Counted from the first letter of the stretch, positions 32,170-45,149 are shown. The stretch is 64,000 nt of DNA from Zopfochytrium polystomum (GCA_025765615.1 JAIVFJ010000122.1:62001-126000), one strand, 5' to 3'. A program made the numbers and translations. The notes: generated from the sequence alone by a model not told the origin.

Positions 32170-35100
32170 GATTAGACTAAGCGTTGTGCTGATTTGAGCA
32201 TGGGCACCATGCTTACACCTTGGAGGTCGGCGAGACTGCAAATTCCCATCAGTGATGCAAGCTTTGCATGTTGAGCTGCGGGAAGAGCTTTGGTGAGAAG
32301 GTCGGCAATCATCATGTCTGTTGGGCAATGAATGAGTTGAGCCTCCTTTTCTCCAAGTGGTCCCGTATGAAATGCAATCTCATGTCAAAGTGTTTGACCC
32401 GACCATGGTGTATTGGATTCATAGCAATAGCTATGGTTGAACATTGTCTTCATAAACAGTAGTGGGCTTATTTAAATCCATACCCAGCTCCTGGAAGAGC
32501 ATTCGTAGCCAGAGTGCCTCTTTGATGGCCTCAGTAAGGGAGAAGTATTCCGCCTCAGTTGAGGACAAAGCGACAACTGATTGTTTCTTGCTGTACCATG
32601 TAATAGCACCCCCGCAAAGCATGAACACATGCCCTGACCTCGACTTGCGTCCATCCTCTTCAGCATAGCTGGCATCAGCGTAGCCATGTGGTTGGTTCAT
32701 CCCACTCTGGGTAAGAAATACCCGCAGCTTTCTCTACCTCTGGGAGCGTTGCATTGGTGATGCATGTCATCTGGGAGTCTCCCTTCTGGTAGAAAAGTCC
32801 ATGATCCCAGGTAGCGCGGACATATCGCAGCAATCTGTCAAGTGCAAGGGAATCTGAATGGGTTGGAGCAGACTGGTATTGTGCAAGTGTATTCACAGCA
32901 TACACAATGCCAGGGCACGTCAAGTTTGCAAGGTAAGCAAGTTGCATGAGTGTGCTTCCGAAGTATTCCGACTCTTTTTGTGGAAGTTTTCCAGAGTCCA
33001 CATCGTGTATCCATGTTGTGGACATGGGAGTTGCTTTGATTTTGACAGGTAAGCCTTCATCGTCACACCAGTAGTTTGCTTCCTCCAAGACATGCTGTGT
33101 GTAGTTTTTCTGTCCAATAAAGATTCCATCTTTGATTTTCTCAACTTGGATGCCAACAGCAACTTTTGGGTTGAGGTCCTCGCAGATTTTGAACTTTGAT
33201 TTGATCAGAGAAAGAATTTTGGCAATTTCTTCTTCAGTGTGACTGAAGATGAGGATGTCATCTACATATAGAGTGATGATGGTCTTGACCTTTCCATCAG
33301 GGTGCCTTTGCACAAAGACACAGTGGTCAGTCTTCAATCGCATAAATCCAATTTCTACAAGGAAGCCGCAGATTGTTTTGTACCACTGTCGACCAGACTG
33401 GTGCAGTCCGTACAGACTCTTCCTGAGTAAACAGACAAGAAGTATCTTGTCTGCACCACGTATCTCAAAGCCTTCTGGTTGTTCCATGAAGTTTTCAATG
33501 TCCAGTTTGGCGTTCAAGTATGCGGTTTCGACATCAAGGCCTGCAAGTATGAGGTCAAACAGCAACGAGATAGCAAGGATTGCCCTTATGGAGGAGCTGC
33601 GGACGACAGGGGAGAAGGTCTCATTGTAGTCCTGACCAAGGATCTGAGTGTAACCCTGACCAACAAGGCAGGCCTTGAAGCGTTCAAGGTACCCTTCACT
33701 GTCAAACTTATAGGCAAAAACCCATTTGGGCTTGAGTATCTTACGCCCTTTAGGCTGAGCCACTAGGTCCCAGACGTGCTTTGACGCGATCGAATTGATC
33801 TCTGAGAGTTGAGCTGCCTTCCAATACTTTGCAAAAGGAGAACGCATGGCCTCTTTATGCGAAGCAGGGAGTGGTGGTTAGTCCCGCTGGTGGATCCTTT
33901 CTGTTGGATATGCTGTGACTTCCTCTGGCTCAAGCACAGTGTACGCTTTGAGCGTTTGGTAGAGTTCACGAAATTGTCCCCGTGCTATTCGTAGTTTACA
34001 AATTCTTGCAGTTAAAGCGTGATGTGTTTTCCAACTGTAAGTGGAGGGACTTGTGGCTGGTTTTGTTTGTAGTTTACGAAGGTTTGCCTTCAATGCCAGG
34101 TAGTCACGTAAACCTGATGGCTCTTGTGGTATAATTGGGGGATTTGTTGCCTCCCCTGTTGACTTGGCAAAGCTAGAATGTCAGGGGAAGTTGAGTGCTC
34201 CCTTGGAGGGATTTCCTGTTCATCAGGTATTGACTCTGGTTCAGAATCAGAAGCGTCGTATAGCATACCCGGCTGTAGATCTCCCCCCTGTGATTCTGCA
34301 GGTGGTACATCGTCTTCTTGTGAGTCAAACAGAGCGTCAGGATGTGCACACATCTGGATCAGTGGACATAGTGGGGGTATGCAACGAGGAGGAAAGATAT
34401 TGGAAATCCTGAGCTGTGGGTTGGACTGGTCCCCATTCCTTCAAGCAGGAGTCATGAAGGAACTGTCTCCAGTTCTGCACAATGCCAGGAAAAACATTTT
34501 CGTGAAAGGAGACATGGAAGTGTTCCGATATTCTCTGGGTTTTCAAGTCGTAGACTACTGGAAGAGTGTTTCCTTTATCCCCTTAGAATATGGAGGGCAC
34601 CCCTTTGTCAGGATGTTGAAGCGTTCGCTTTTCCTTTGGGATACGGTGGATAACTGAACAGCCAAAGGTGCGGATGTGATCAACATTTGGCTTTTCACTG
34701 TACCACGCTTCGTAAGGTGTTTTCTTAGTGTAAGAGTGGTAAACCCTTTATGTATGCTGCGTAGCGGACTGCATACACAAAGAAAGAGTGGGGCAACTGT
34801 GACTCTAAGAGCATGCAGTGTGCCATGTCTTTGAGAGTGTTGACCTGACGTTCTACCAGCCCATTGAATTCCTTGGTGAATGCAGGACTAGGTTCTAAAA
34901 CAATAGGAGGATGCCGAGTATTGGCCCAAGTTTTGAATTCTCCATCTTTGAAGATTTCCCCCCTGTCACAGCGCACAGATGTGATGTGTTTGCCATGTTG
35001 TTGTTCAAACCTTTCCATCGTAGACTGGAATCTTGTGGGTGCGTCAGACAAAAAGTTGAGGAACTCAATGTCAAGCCAACGGGTTGACTCTTCCACAACC

Positions 35101-37470
35101 AGTTGCCAATGTTTTTCACCATGGTGTCCACGTGCGGGCAGTGGGACAGCATCAGTTTGTAAGCGACCAAGCAATGTGGTGTTTGGTCTGGAAGTGGGGT
35201 GGATTGGCGAAGCTTTCAATTTCCCAACATCACATGTCACGCAGGGAATGTCATGAATGAGGAAAAATGAATGACCAACTTTATTCAGATTTGACCAAGT
35301 ACGCTTCAAAGAAGATAAAGACAGGTGACCAAATTTCTTGTGAAGAGCTTGGACCGCTTCAATGTTCTGAGGGTTTGGTAAAGGGTCTGGGTCAGTTTGA
35401 CTTAAAGTTGGGGTTGCAGTTTGCAAAGGAATGCCCTAAGGCAGTATGGCATCTGCCAGTATCACAGAGACAGAGCTCAATGTGAGAACCAACCAGGTAG
35501 GGGAAGGAAGAGAAAGGAAAGGGAAGGAAACCTCACCCCAGCTTGGCATACAACACACGGAAATCATACCTCTACTAGCTTGGTCAGGTAGCACTGGCCT
35601 AAGAGGACTCCATCCCCAGCTTGGTCTGGAAGCACTGGCCTGGGGAGAAACACCAAAGAGGAAAGAAAAGGATTGGTTGTTACCTAGGTAGGATTTATTG
35701 AGAGAGAGTAGATATATATAGAACAAAGGAGGGGAGAGAGGGAGTATTTAAAGGAAAGGGGAGGAGAGAAAAAAGGAAAGAAGGAAGAAAGAAAGAAAAG
35801 AGAAAAAGGGAAAAGACATAACAAAAGGAGAAAATGAAAGAAAGAACAATTTGGAAGGATGAATCACTCTTTCAGCCACACCCCCCCTCCACCCAGTGTC
35901 TCTCCTGCCTCCAAATTTGGGGTGAACATAATTTGAGGCTTTGAGGCCACATCAGTGCAGGGACAGTGGATTGAAAGGTGGGAAAATGAGAGAAAAAGGA
36001 AAATGAGTAAAAATAAGAATGAATAGGATGAATAAGGGGTGTGCCCCTTGTGCTTAGGCCCATTCAGCACAAGGAACACAGGATGCTCTTTTATAGTGAT
36101 AAACACTAGAGCCCGTGAGGGATGTGATGAATGGTAATAAAAATAAATATGGGGGGCCAATATAATGACATAGTCACAACTGGGGAAGAACTTTTAGGGA
36201 GACCCCAGCTAAGACCATGATCAGTGAGATTAGGAATCTCACAGTCCCCCGAAGGAGTCAGCGCGTCCCTTCCAAGTTCTGCCCTGTCGAGAACAGTATG
36301 TCCCATCAGAAGAGAAGGGTCCACAACATAGAATTTCCCTGTGTCCCTATGAGCAATGGTAAAGTCTGAACCATGTACCCTAGGATGCAATAGGGCTGTG
36401 TCTGCTGTGAAAGTCATGTTGTGACCTGTCTGCCGCAAGATTTGCTGAACCGAGAGTAGAGTGTCTGAGAACTCTGGCACATAGAGCGAGTTCCTCATGA
36501 TGAGAGCTCTTCCGTTAACGAACAGGGTAAAGTCGCCCACTCCAGTGGCAGTTGCAAAGCCGTCAGCTGTTTTGATCTGCTGGGAGCCGCAAGTTTGTGA
36601 AGTGCTCTTCACAAGGCGACATCGTCCTGGAAGCCCCAGAGTCAAGGATGACCTGGTGTGGATTGCTGCCAGCAAGTCTTGCCATCAGCGCAGTCTCGTA
36701 GATGCGGCGGTAGGTGACGTTGCGGTAGAGGAAACGTCCAGATTCGTACATCACTTTGCAGCCGACGTTTGAGACAATGTTGTCAGTGATCCAGTCTGGA
36801 TCCATCCTGCTGTCAAGAAGTGTAAGTGTGAGTTCCACTTCAAATTCCTCCTCCACCTCAACGGCCTGGCATGTTCCAATTTCAAACTTCCGTGCCGCAA
36901 GTGCCTTTCTACTGAAAGGAAGTCGTCCAGAGCTGAAGTGTCTGCAAGGCGCGCAGCACCCTCAGCACTGAACTCCAACATTTCGACGTCTTCTGCTTCA
37001 GGAGGTGGTGGTGGAGTATCCATCCTGTAGCATTTGTGGGGAGGAGAGTCCTCAGAGGCTGCGCAAGAGGCTTGGTGGTGTTCTTTAGCGGCCGTCTCAT
37101 GTGCAATCTTGGCAGTCTCAGTAGCTTTCTTGGAATCAGCTGGCGTGGCCTTGGCTTCTTTGGCGTGTGCAGGCTGCTTGCCCTTGGCCTTCTTTGCAGG
37201 GCGAGCTGGCTCTGACTTCCTGTGAGGGAACTTGAGGCATTCCTCGCAAGAGTGCGAGACCCAGATTCCATGAAGGTCACAAGTAGGCTTGCCGTTGAGT
37301 GCCTCACTGATCTTGCGCTTCTTGGTTGCCACTGAGGTCTTTGCTGAAGCAGCGGATTCCATCTCAGAAGTGCCATGGTGAGCAGAGTGTCTGCTGTTCT
37401 TCTCTTTGCTTTGCTGGTACAGCATGTGGCAGTTTGTCAACTCCTTGACGAGATCGCTGGTGTTGGCGAA
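32170..37470 (-). pseudogene. Copia-B gag-pol, decayed copy
   Basis: Minus-strand order from right to left: gag with ECLKFPHRKSEPARPAKK (37250-37180), protease VILDSGASRTMSP (about 36650), integrase including the SVRCDRGEIF motif (about 34970), RT and RNase H (33847-32430). Several frameshifts and stops separate the pieces. It matches the long open copy at 53072-58333 almost throughout. The 5' end is cut at about 37470 inside gag and no 5' LTR is present. An 0.8-kb foreign insertion occupies 35434-36243. A hairpin plus T-arm-like element sits at 32083-32150. Confidence 0.9.
35434..36243. repeat. Foreign insertion inside decayed Copia-B
   Basis: The aligned Copia-B copy has only about 30 unrelated bases here (56342-56375). 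The inserted 0.8 kb is purine-rich in the middle (35700-35850), with repeated CCCCAGCTTGGTC/CAGCTTGGCATA modules at 35530-35640. No coding frame or clear terminal repeat was found. Confidence 0.6.
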
Positions 37471-37591
37471 AAAAGAAAAAAAACATAAATGAAATGTCTT
37501 TTCATGGTTTGACCACCATCGATTGCCCGACTCATCCCTCTCCGTCGCGGTTTTCAAACCCGCCCCGAAGCAGCGTCCCACGCTCCCCTCC

Positions 37592-38387
37592 CTACACCCC
37601 ATAGTAGAGCTCGCTCATAGTCGTTACTCGAAGAGGCACCGCTCGTTTGATCGGCGGCGGGCCACCAGATGACGAGGACGCTGATGCGGTGAGCGCTTCA
37701 AATGCCTCTGCCGCCTTTTGCGCCACCTCCCCTGCCGGGCTCACGAGGAATGTCATTCGGCTGTGCAACGAGAAAGCGGCGAAAAGAAGAAGCTGATGGT
37801 CAGGCACGCACTCTTCCTTACGAAAAAAGAAACCAAAAAAAGGAGGTGGTGCCAAATCACGGGAGGAGGGAGCGAATGCGTTGCCAGGGAACGAACCTGG
37901 ACCCTTGCAAGAACTGAACAAAGTACATGCTATACGCTGCTTTCAAATCGTCGACGGTGATCGAGTACAAGTTTCTCTCGAACGCCTTGGCCTCCTCCGT
38001 GGTCAGGAAACCCTGAAGGGTGACGATGTTCAGAATGGGGGGTTGAACGATTATTATACAGCTTACCCGGAGGCTATTGTGCAGCGAAGAGACGACGCAT
38101 GCGGCGCCGGTGGCGCGGGCCGTGACGACGCCGTACGCAAGCGACGCGCGTGCGGTCTCGACGTAGAACGGCGCGGCCTCGCGTGCAAAGCCGTCGTCGG
38201 TGCCGAGGCTGTCGAGAACGGCGAAAAACTCGTCCAGCGCCTGCCGCGGGTCCGACGATTCGCTAACCTCGAACACGAGCTTGCCGCTCCACATGTTTAC
38301 GTAGAGGTATGCACCATACGCAAGACCTTTGCCGCGGATCGTGGTCCACAGCGGCCCTTCGGTGCGGGAGAGCAGTTCAGCAAGAAG

Positions 38388-38420
<33 letters not shown>

Positions 38421-41400
38421 GTCGGTTGTTTGGTTTTTAGGAAATAGTGAAGGTAGCGGCGGTCAACCCTGGGCAATGGACCCTTTATACACGCGGAGGA
38501 GCAAAAGAATGCTTGTGCTCTTCAGAATCGCACTTTAAAATACGCACCTGCATAGTACTCTCGAGTCTTGAACACGTCGCAAGGAACAACGACGCAGAGA
38601 CTGCTGGCCCCCACGCCCTCAACTGGAACTAAAAGTCCATTTGTGAAGGACATGTCCGCCGCGGCAAGGTCAAAGGGGTTCCTTGGAAACGGGAACGCTG
38701 GAGTCAAGGCCGCAACCGTGCCAGCATCAGCAGCGGACCCTGCAGTCTCGACAAATCCCAAGTACCGCGCGCTCTCTTCGTCCCAGAGAGCCAACAGCGT
38801 CTCCAGGAGAGCCTCTTTGTCCTCGCCAACAGGAACCGCGACCTGCACAAATCCCGGGGCGGCGGGGTCGGTCGATGGCCCGGTCGCACCGGCGACTAGG
38901 GAGCCGCGAACACTCTCGAGAGCCTGAACGACCTTCTCCAGGCCATCGTCGGTCTTGACCTTTTTCAGAATATCCCGAAGGAACGGCTCCTGGCGGAACA
39001 AGCTGATCTGCAACTCGTTTGGCGGCGCTCCTCCGTCTTCTTCGATTTTCGCCGTTCGCCGCCGCCGCCGCTTGGGGCTTAGGATGCGGGATTTGACAGC
39101 CTCTAGTACGCTGCCCCCGTCCCGCTTGACCTCTGCAATATCTGAGAGGAGCTTCTTAATGGTCGAGGTGATGCGGTCGGCCGAAAATTTCGAAAACAAA
39201 AACACGCGAAGGAGGAAACGCAAGGCTTCTGGCGCGGTGCGGGGTTCTGTTGAGACGGCAAACATGAAGGTCTCGGCCATCCAGGAGGCTGACCACACAC
39301 TGTTGCTAAGTCCTACCGCTGCTTCATGCGATACAAAGAGACGGTCGCACTCGCGAACAACGTCGCGGTACCCGATTTCTTCGTCAGTCCCGGGGACTTT
39401 AACAGCGCATTCGAAGAGGAGCTCCTGGAAGAGCACGAGGTAGGGGCGCACGGCCTCTGGTATGGAAGCGGTATTCAGAGCGAGACGAAGGTACGCAAAG
39501 ACGGTTTCTGACTCGATCAAAAGGGCGCTGTGGAACGGTCGAACGGGACTGGAGCCAGAGAGGTCGCGGCTCAGTGTTTTGATTTGAGTGCTGAGCGGAA
39601 CACTTGGCAGGACGGTGATATCGGGAACCGGGGGAAACTGCTTGATCACCTCTGGTGGAAGGTTGACCTTGTTCTTCTCGACAGCTTTGCGAGCGGCCTC
39701 GCCGCACTTGGCCAGGCCATCCGGTCCCAGGCGCTCGCACCTCTCCTTAAGCTCGCGGGCCTCCCTCGTGGCGATCTCAGAGGCAAGCGCGATGCTTGGG
39801 CGTGCAATCACCTCCACCAAACGGACCTCCGAGGCGTCCCCGAACTGATCGACTAGCAACCATTTCGCAATTAGATCGTTCCAGAAAGAGGCCGGTTCAT
39901 TGGCGAGCCGCTCCAGCACCTCAAATACGGCAGCCTGAGTGGCGAAAGCCGGGACTTTTGTCTGCGATTCGCCTTTATTGCTGAGGCAGCGAACGACGTC
40001 TGTCACAAGGAACTCGGAAATGTTTTCGTGGGGGTCAGATTCGAGCGACTCGCGGAGTTTGCGGCGGTACTTGTCGATGGTGCGGAGCAGGTCGTCCCTT
40101 GGGATGCCCTCCTTGTGGACCGAGTTCAAGACTTCGAACAAGCGATCCCTGAACGGGCCGTTGGGCACGAACAAGTCAGGAATGTCGCCGTCGCCCTCGC
40201 CGTCGCCATCTGAGCCAGAGTCACTGCCGTCGCCGTCCCCCTCCCCTTCTTCGGATCCGTCGGATTCCTCCCCGTCTTCGTCACCGCTGCCAGCTTCGGC
40301 TGCGCCGACTTCCTCCCAATCCTTGTCGCCATCGTCATCCATGAGATCGTGGCCGCCGCTGCCTTGCGAACATGGGACGCCGCTAAAGTACAGCACTATG
40401 GGTTCCTTCTCGAAGAGACGAATCGAGTACGAAATATCCGACGCCCACGGCACCTTGCATTCAACAAATACCTGGTTCAGCGGAGAGGCGCTGTTATCTT
40501 GCAGGTACCGTACAACCACTCCAAGCGCGGTAAGCGTAAAAATGTCGTCAGATGGCGGTCCCGCCCAGGAATAAGCAATTGTTCCGACCTGCGAATGAGT
40601 CGCATTTCCCTTTGCATTAGAGACTGTGCATCACACGTGGAGGACAACTCTAGAAAAGAACGAGGAGTAGGAAATGGAAAACACACGCACTTCTTCATCA
40701 GGACTCGGGAATCGAATAAGTTCGCTCCCGGAAGGTTTGGTCAGAGGAGCATCGACCGCCATCCCGGACTTGTCAGGTTCGATTCCGGCAATAATATCGT
40801 CAATCTTTTCAAAGACCGCGTCGGGCTCAATGATGCCGCACAGCACGATGCAAACACCGTCGTGGTAGAACCGAGAGTGGTACGACCGAATGTCTGCGTT
40901 TGTCAGTTCTCGAATGTCTCGCGTTTTCCCGCCGCACTCGAATGCGTAGGTGGTGCCCGGGTGAAGGTTTCGACGAAGCGCGAGGTCGAGCAGGTCGTTC
41001 TCAGTGTTTTCGCGACCGGCCATCTGGGACCGGTACGATTGATGAGGGGGTGCAACGTTGGTCAGGTCTGGCCATGCAATGTTCTCACCTCGCAGAACAC
41101 GACGCCTTGCTCTTTGCCTGCGCCATCAATGTGGTACACCTCTATTTGAAGCAAAAGAGCGCGGGGTGGATGCGTGATCAGTACTTTAATTGTTCCCTTT
41201 CCTCATGATTTGGGAGCGGAGCGATCGGGAACCGTGCAACACTAAATGGACGCGCGTTCGCGCAGTGCGGTGCGTTCTTCTTGAACTCACCCGTCATGAA
41301 CTGCTCGTCCGTCAGGGTCGGGTTCAGCACGTGGTCCAAGAAGACGGGCACGACGTGCAGCATTCCTTCGGCCCCGGCGGTGGTGATCGTGTAAGCGGTG

Positions 41401-41834
41401 TGGTCCTCCGCGGTGTAGGCGTTTGTTCCCATCGAAAGGCATCGGGTGGCGAGGTTGTCGAGGAATCCGCGGTTGGGGTAGCGCTTGGAACCGCAAAAGA
41501 CGAGGTGCTCGAGGGTGTGGGGCAGGCCCTTGTCGTCGGAGCAGGCGGTGGCGGTGACGATTGAGAGCGACACGAGTGGGCCGGAGACGGGAACGAACAC
41601 CGCACGAAAGTTGCTTGCGCCGTTGTGGCGGTAGACCGACACGGTCACGCCGGTGGGAGTGAAGGGCACATTGGGGCGGCACGACTCGAGTGTCCAGTTC
41701 TTTGAGAAAGAGCGGCGGGCCGGGGATGATGATGATGATGATGACGACGACGATGATGACGATGACGACGCTGAACTGCTAGCCGTTGCAGTTATGGCGG
41801 CGGTGGCGCCGGCGGAGGCGGCAAGTACCGTCAT
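37592..41834 (-). CDS. M16 zinc metallopeptidase (Sdd3/YOL098C and C05D11.1 type)
   Basis: Seven exons: 41834-41291, 41141-41089, 41023-40691, 40588-38548, 38392-38067, 38012-37903 and 37760-37592 (about 1191 residues). The ATG at 41834 is the first in frame. The inverted zinc motif HTLEH is at residues 106-110 (GLPHTLEHLVFCGS); Glu199 (VVFCE) at the exon 2/3 joint aligns with the third ligand of M16C peptidases. YTAEDHTAYT and the C-terminal pseudo-active half (GPLWTTIRGKGLAYGAYLYV) are typical. M16C enzymes enclose and degrade unfolded or presequence peptides; cell compartment is unclear, since the Ser/Ala-rich N-terminus is not a clear presequence. An acidic Asp/Glu/Gly/Ser insert (about residues 425-480) precedes a helical domain. 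Intron 4 has an A tract touching the acceptor. Copia-B debris begins about 120 bases past the stop. Confidence 0.9.
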
Positions 41835-42239
41835 GAGGGGCGGCGTGCGCAGTGACAGGGAACAGCGAGGAAGCTTCACGACGGGGACGGGGGGTGGTAG
41901 CACTGGGTACTACGAGTAGCAGTAGTAGTAGCAGTAGTAGTAGTCGTGGTGGAGGTGGTAGTTAGGTGGCCTCAGGGTTGCGCGCTGCGGCGATAGGCAG
42001 CGCGAGCTGCGCCTTTTCTTTTCTTTCTTTTTTTTTTTTCTTCTTTTTTTTTTCTTTTTTTTTTTCTTTTTCTTTGAGTTGAACCGCCAGAACGACCGCC
42101 CTTCTCTTGGACACAAACGTTTCCCTGAGGCCAACTTGACGCAAAAAGTCACACCCACACACACACACTCGCTCACACTCACGCACACTCAAACAAACAC
42201 CCACACTCTCTCTCTCGCACACACGCTCCACTAAGGTTC
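41835..42239. other. Spacer between peptidase and reductase genes
   Basis: Contains a (TAG)n-like run (41914-41946), T/C-rich tracts (42015-42075) and CA-rich sequence (42147-42225). It must include the peptidase promoter and the reductase 3' UTR; no gene is present. Confidence 0.6.
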
Positions 42240-43220
42240 TCAGTTCTTCTTGGCCTCACGCTCAAGCTTCTTGAGCGCTCGCTTGCGGATGGAAATGTGC
42301 AGGTCCGAGCTGGCCTTGATGCGGTACGACTCGGTGGTGAACGTGTTAAGGGCCCACATGAGGATGGCGTGCGACGGGTGCGGGCAAGAGTCGTAACCCT
42401 TGCCGACGTTGGACAGCACGGAGCGGACGTAGGCCTTTGGGGTCGGAGTGGTCCACGACGACTTGCGGATCTTTGACATAGCGGTCTGCACAAAGTAGGT
42501 GGTGGCGTGCTCGACGTCGACGCCCTTTGGCTTCAGCTCGGTCGCGAGCGCGATCGACCAGTAGCGCAGGAACGCCTTGGACGCAGAGTACACGGACAGC
42601 AGGCCCGACGGGATGGTGCCGGACACGGAGCCGATGTTGAGGATCAGGCCGCGCTTGGCGGCCACCATCTTGGGCGCCACGATGCGCGTGACGCGCATCT
42701 GCGCCTGGATGTTGACGGCGACGATGCTGTCGATCGTCTCCTGCGACTCTTCGAGGAACGGCACGGGGAACGCGTGGCTGACGCCGACGTTGTTGACGAG
42801 CACGCCAACCGACTCGAGCGGCTCGACGACGGCGCGCAGCCGCGCGTAGTCGTCGTCCGAGGCGTGGGCAAAGTCGAACGGGTGCACGATAGCCTGCACG
42901 CCGTGGGCCTTGGTCGCCTCGTCGGCGATGGCGTCCAGCTTGGACTTTGTGCGCGCGAGCAGCAGCACGTTGAACTTTGCGCGTGCAAGCTGCAGCGCAA
43001 ACTCCTTGCCAATGCCGTCCGAGGCGCCCGTCACGACGGCCCACGACGTGGCCTTCTTGCCCCCGGCGGCGCCGTACTTTTTCAGCGACGCGCCCGTCAG
43101 CAGGTAAGCGTTTGCCAGCGTCGACGCCAGCGACAGCACGTGGCCCGCAACAAAGATGGCGCCGATCGACGCCGTGAACAGCACGGCCGCCGGCGGTAGC
43201 GACGAGAGGACGGCGTCCAT
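42240..43220 (-). CDS. IFA38: Very-long-chain 3-oxoacyl-CoA reductase (KAR)
   Basis: Intronless 326-residue short-chain dehydrogenase that reduces 3-ketoacyl-CoA with NADPH in the endoplasmic-reticulum elongase cycle making very-long-chain fatty acids. The N-terminus (about 10-40) is hydrophobic and would anchor it. The cofactor loop TGASDGIG is at 64-71, NNVG at 143-146, and the catalytic Ser-Tyr-Lys are in GSVSG (Ser200) and YSASK (Tyr211, Lys215). The tail KLEREAKKN is basic, in line with ER retention signals although not a perfect KKxx. HSD17B12/IFA38 proteins have the same length and order, which separates it from soluble reductases. The start ATG at 43220 is preceded by TG-rich leader. 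Confidence 0.92.
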   Translation of the reverse strand: MDAVLSSLPPAAVLFTASIGAIFVAGHVLSLASTLANAYLLTGASLKKYGAAGGKKATSWAVVTGASDGIGKEFALQLARAKFNVLLLARTKSKLDAIADEATKAHGVQAIVHPFDFAHASDDDYARLRAVVEPLESVGVLVNNVGVSHAFPVPFLEESQETIDSIVAVNIQAQMRVTRIVAPKMVAAKRGLILNIGSVSGTIPSGLLSVYSASKAFLRYWSIALATELKPKGVDVEHATTYFVQTAMSKIRKSSWTTPTPKAYVRSVLSNVGKGYDSCPHPSHAILMWALNTFTTESYRIKASSDLHISIRKRALKKLEREAKKN

Positions 43221-43683
43221 CGTTGGTATGATTGTTGTGTGTTGTTGGTGAGTGTTGTTGTTGGTGATGTTGTTGTTGGTGGTGAGTGTGGGTTGGCGGT
43301 GTGAAAGGCTTCTTTCTTTCTTTCTTTTCTTTTTTCTTTTTCTTTTTTTTTTTTTTTTTTTTTTTGGTTCTGGATTGAGTGTGGGTGGCGAAAGGGGGGA
43401 AAAATAATGAAGACAAAGACTTGTTACTCTCTCACTCTCTCTCTATCTCTCTCTCCACCTTTCTTTCACCCCAATGCCGTCACTGTCTGTCTCCCGCACC
43501 CTCAGTCCCTTCCATTCGGGGAAAATCCTAGTTCATCCGCGGGCCCACAATGAAAAATGAAGAACGAATGATGGCAGGATTGCGCCGACCCACCGTATGT
43601 ATAACCATGGAGCGACGTGGCGTACTTATCACATGTTATGTTTACAAGTACAAATAAGGATAGAGCCAAACTAAATCATAAAA
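43221..43683. other. Upstream region of the reductase gene
   Basis: TTG-repeat leader (43230-43290), a T tract (43346-43365) and CT microsatellite (43428-43455). No gene is seen. Confidence 0.6.
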
Positions 43684-43993
43684 TTAACCTTTAAGGGCCA
43701 GTGCCACTGTGCTGCTGCTGGCACGTTGCCCAATTTAAGCCTTCGGAAGAAAAAAAAAGATTTAACAAAATGAACCACCTTGTTCAGAATTGAGAGGGCT
43801 TCCTCATTGTACTACTTTGGTCTCAATATTGCAGTACTGAAGCAGCTGGAATCAAAAAACAATGACCGTGCTGGTGGTGGAACGTTTTTTCAACAGTGCA
43901 GTAGTTGTTCAAAACACAACTGAACTGGTGGGAACTTCGTGGCAGTGAAGAACAAAGGCAAATAGACCTTACCTTCTGGATGACTGTATTTTT
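43684..43993. repeat. Possible piggyBac-like non-autonomous element, copy 2
   Basis: TTAACCTTTAAGGG at 43684-43697 followed by AGTGCCACTG, with internal similarity (TTCAGAATTGAGAGGGCTT, about 43783) to the copy at 12555. The far terminus is not found. Confidence 0.35.
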
Positions 43994-45010
43994 CATTTTA
44001 CTAGGGGATGCCTGTTGACTTGCAAGCAATCCTTGCCAAAAACAAAAAAAAAAAAAAAAAAAAAAAAAGAAGAGAAAAAATTATTAAAGACAAAGCCTTC
44101 AATGGATATTGGTTGTCCCACACACAGGCAATCTGTCCCTGGATTGAAAGGAGAGTGGCATGCCACAATGAACATTGTGTGGCAGGCCAAGCGGAGAGTG
44201 ACCAACAAAGCTTGGGGTGTTAGCCCCCAAGCCACTGACACACTGACAGACAAAGGAGGACAGAAAGAGAGAGAAGTCGCAGCCTTTCAGCACAGCCACA
44301 CTGGCAAACCTGGAACCTCTGGCAAACTGAGTGCTGCCCTTGCAGCCTTTGGCTGCTCATGCAGCAACCCATTTGACTGCAACAGGAATACTGACAGCCT
44401 GTTGAATGCAAGAATCGGCTGGGCACTGGCTCCAAAGTGCTCACAGAACCCAGAGGGAGAAACACAAACAGCCTGTTGACTTTAGTTCAAACAAAGAGGC
44501 AGTCATTGATTGGTAGATAGACAACAGCCTGTTGACTTTGCAAAATCATTAACTGATATATCATTTCAGTTGGCTCCTCCTCCCAGTGACCCCAAGGAAG
44601 GGGGGCTGCAGCCTTCCCTCCACCCCTTGCTTCTCCTTTTGGGTTGGTTGCAAATCTTTAAAGAAGGGGAAAAGCAACATTCACACAAAGTTGGAGACAC
44701 TGATGCACACTTTGGTCCTTTGAGGAGAGCAGCTTGCTTCGGAAGGAGACAGACAGAAGGAGTGTTTTGAAGAGGTACCCTACAGCACCTGTTGAGGCAC
44801 AGACTGCAAAGAGACAGAGAGATAGATATCAAGACACACAGCCCAGAGTGAGAGACAGAGACAGAGCAACAGAGAGAGAGACAGAGCGAAGAGATAGAGA
44901 CAGACAGAGAGACAGACAGCCCAATGACTGCCAGTCCTACAGACAGGCAGACAATCTGATGGACAGACAACACATTGAGCTCCTTTCTTTTCCAATTTTT
45001 CCACCAAGTT
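43994..45010 (-). repeat. Dispersed repeat R3, copy 2
   Basis: Reverse complement of 7795-8785, with the A tract (44042-44068) beside AGCAATCCTTGCC and the 13-mer ACAGCCTGTTGAC at 44468 and 44524 (variant at 44394). Confidence 0.7.
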
Positions 45011-45149
45011 TTGATTGGGCACCAAAGACAAAAAACTGCTCCACTAAATGAAATTAGAAAATCAGTTTAGCGCAAATCCTTGTTTTTTTTGTGTTATATA
45101 GATTTCCAAAGTGAACGATCCTCTCAAAGTACATCATTTCTTCAAACTT

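Noticed and set aside
41653..41919. Plus-strand frame with a poly-Asp run
   Set aside because: Antisense of the poly-Ser-coding part of the M16 peptidase exon 1.
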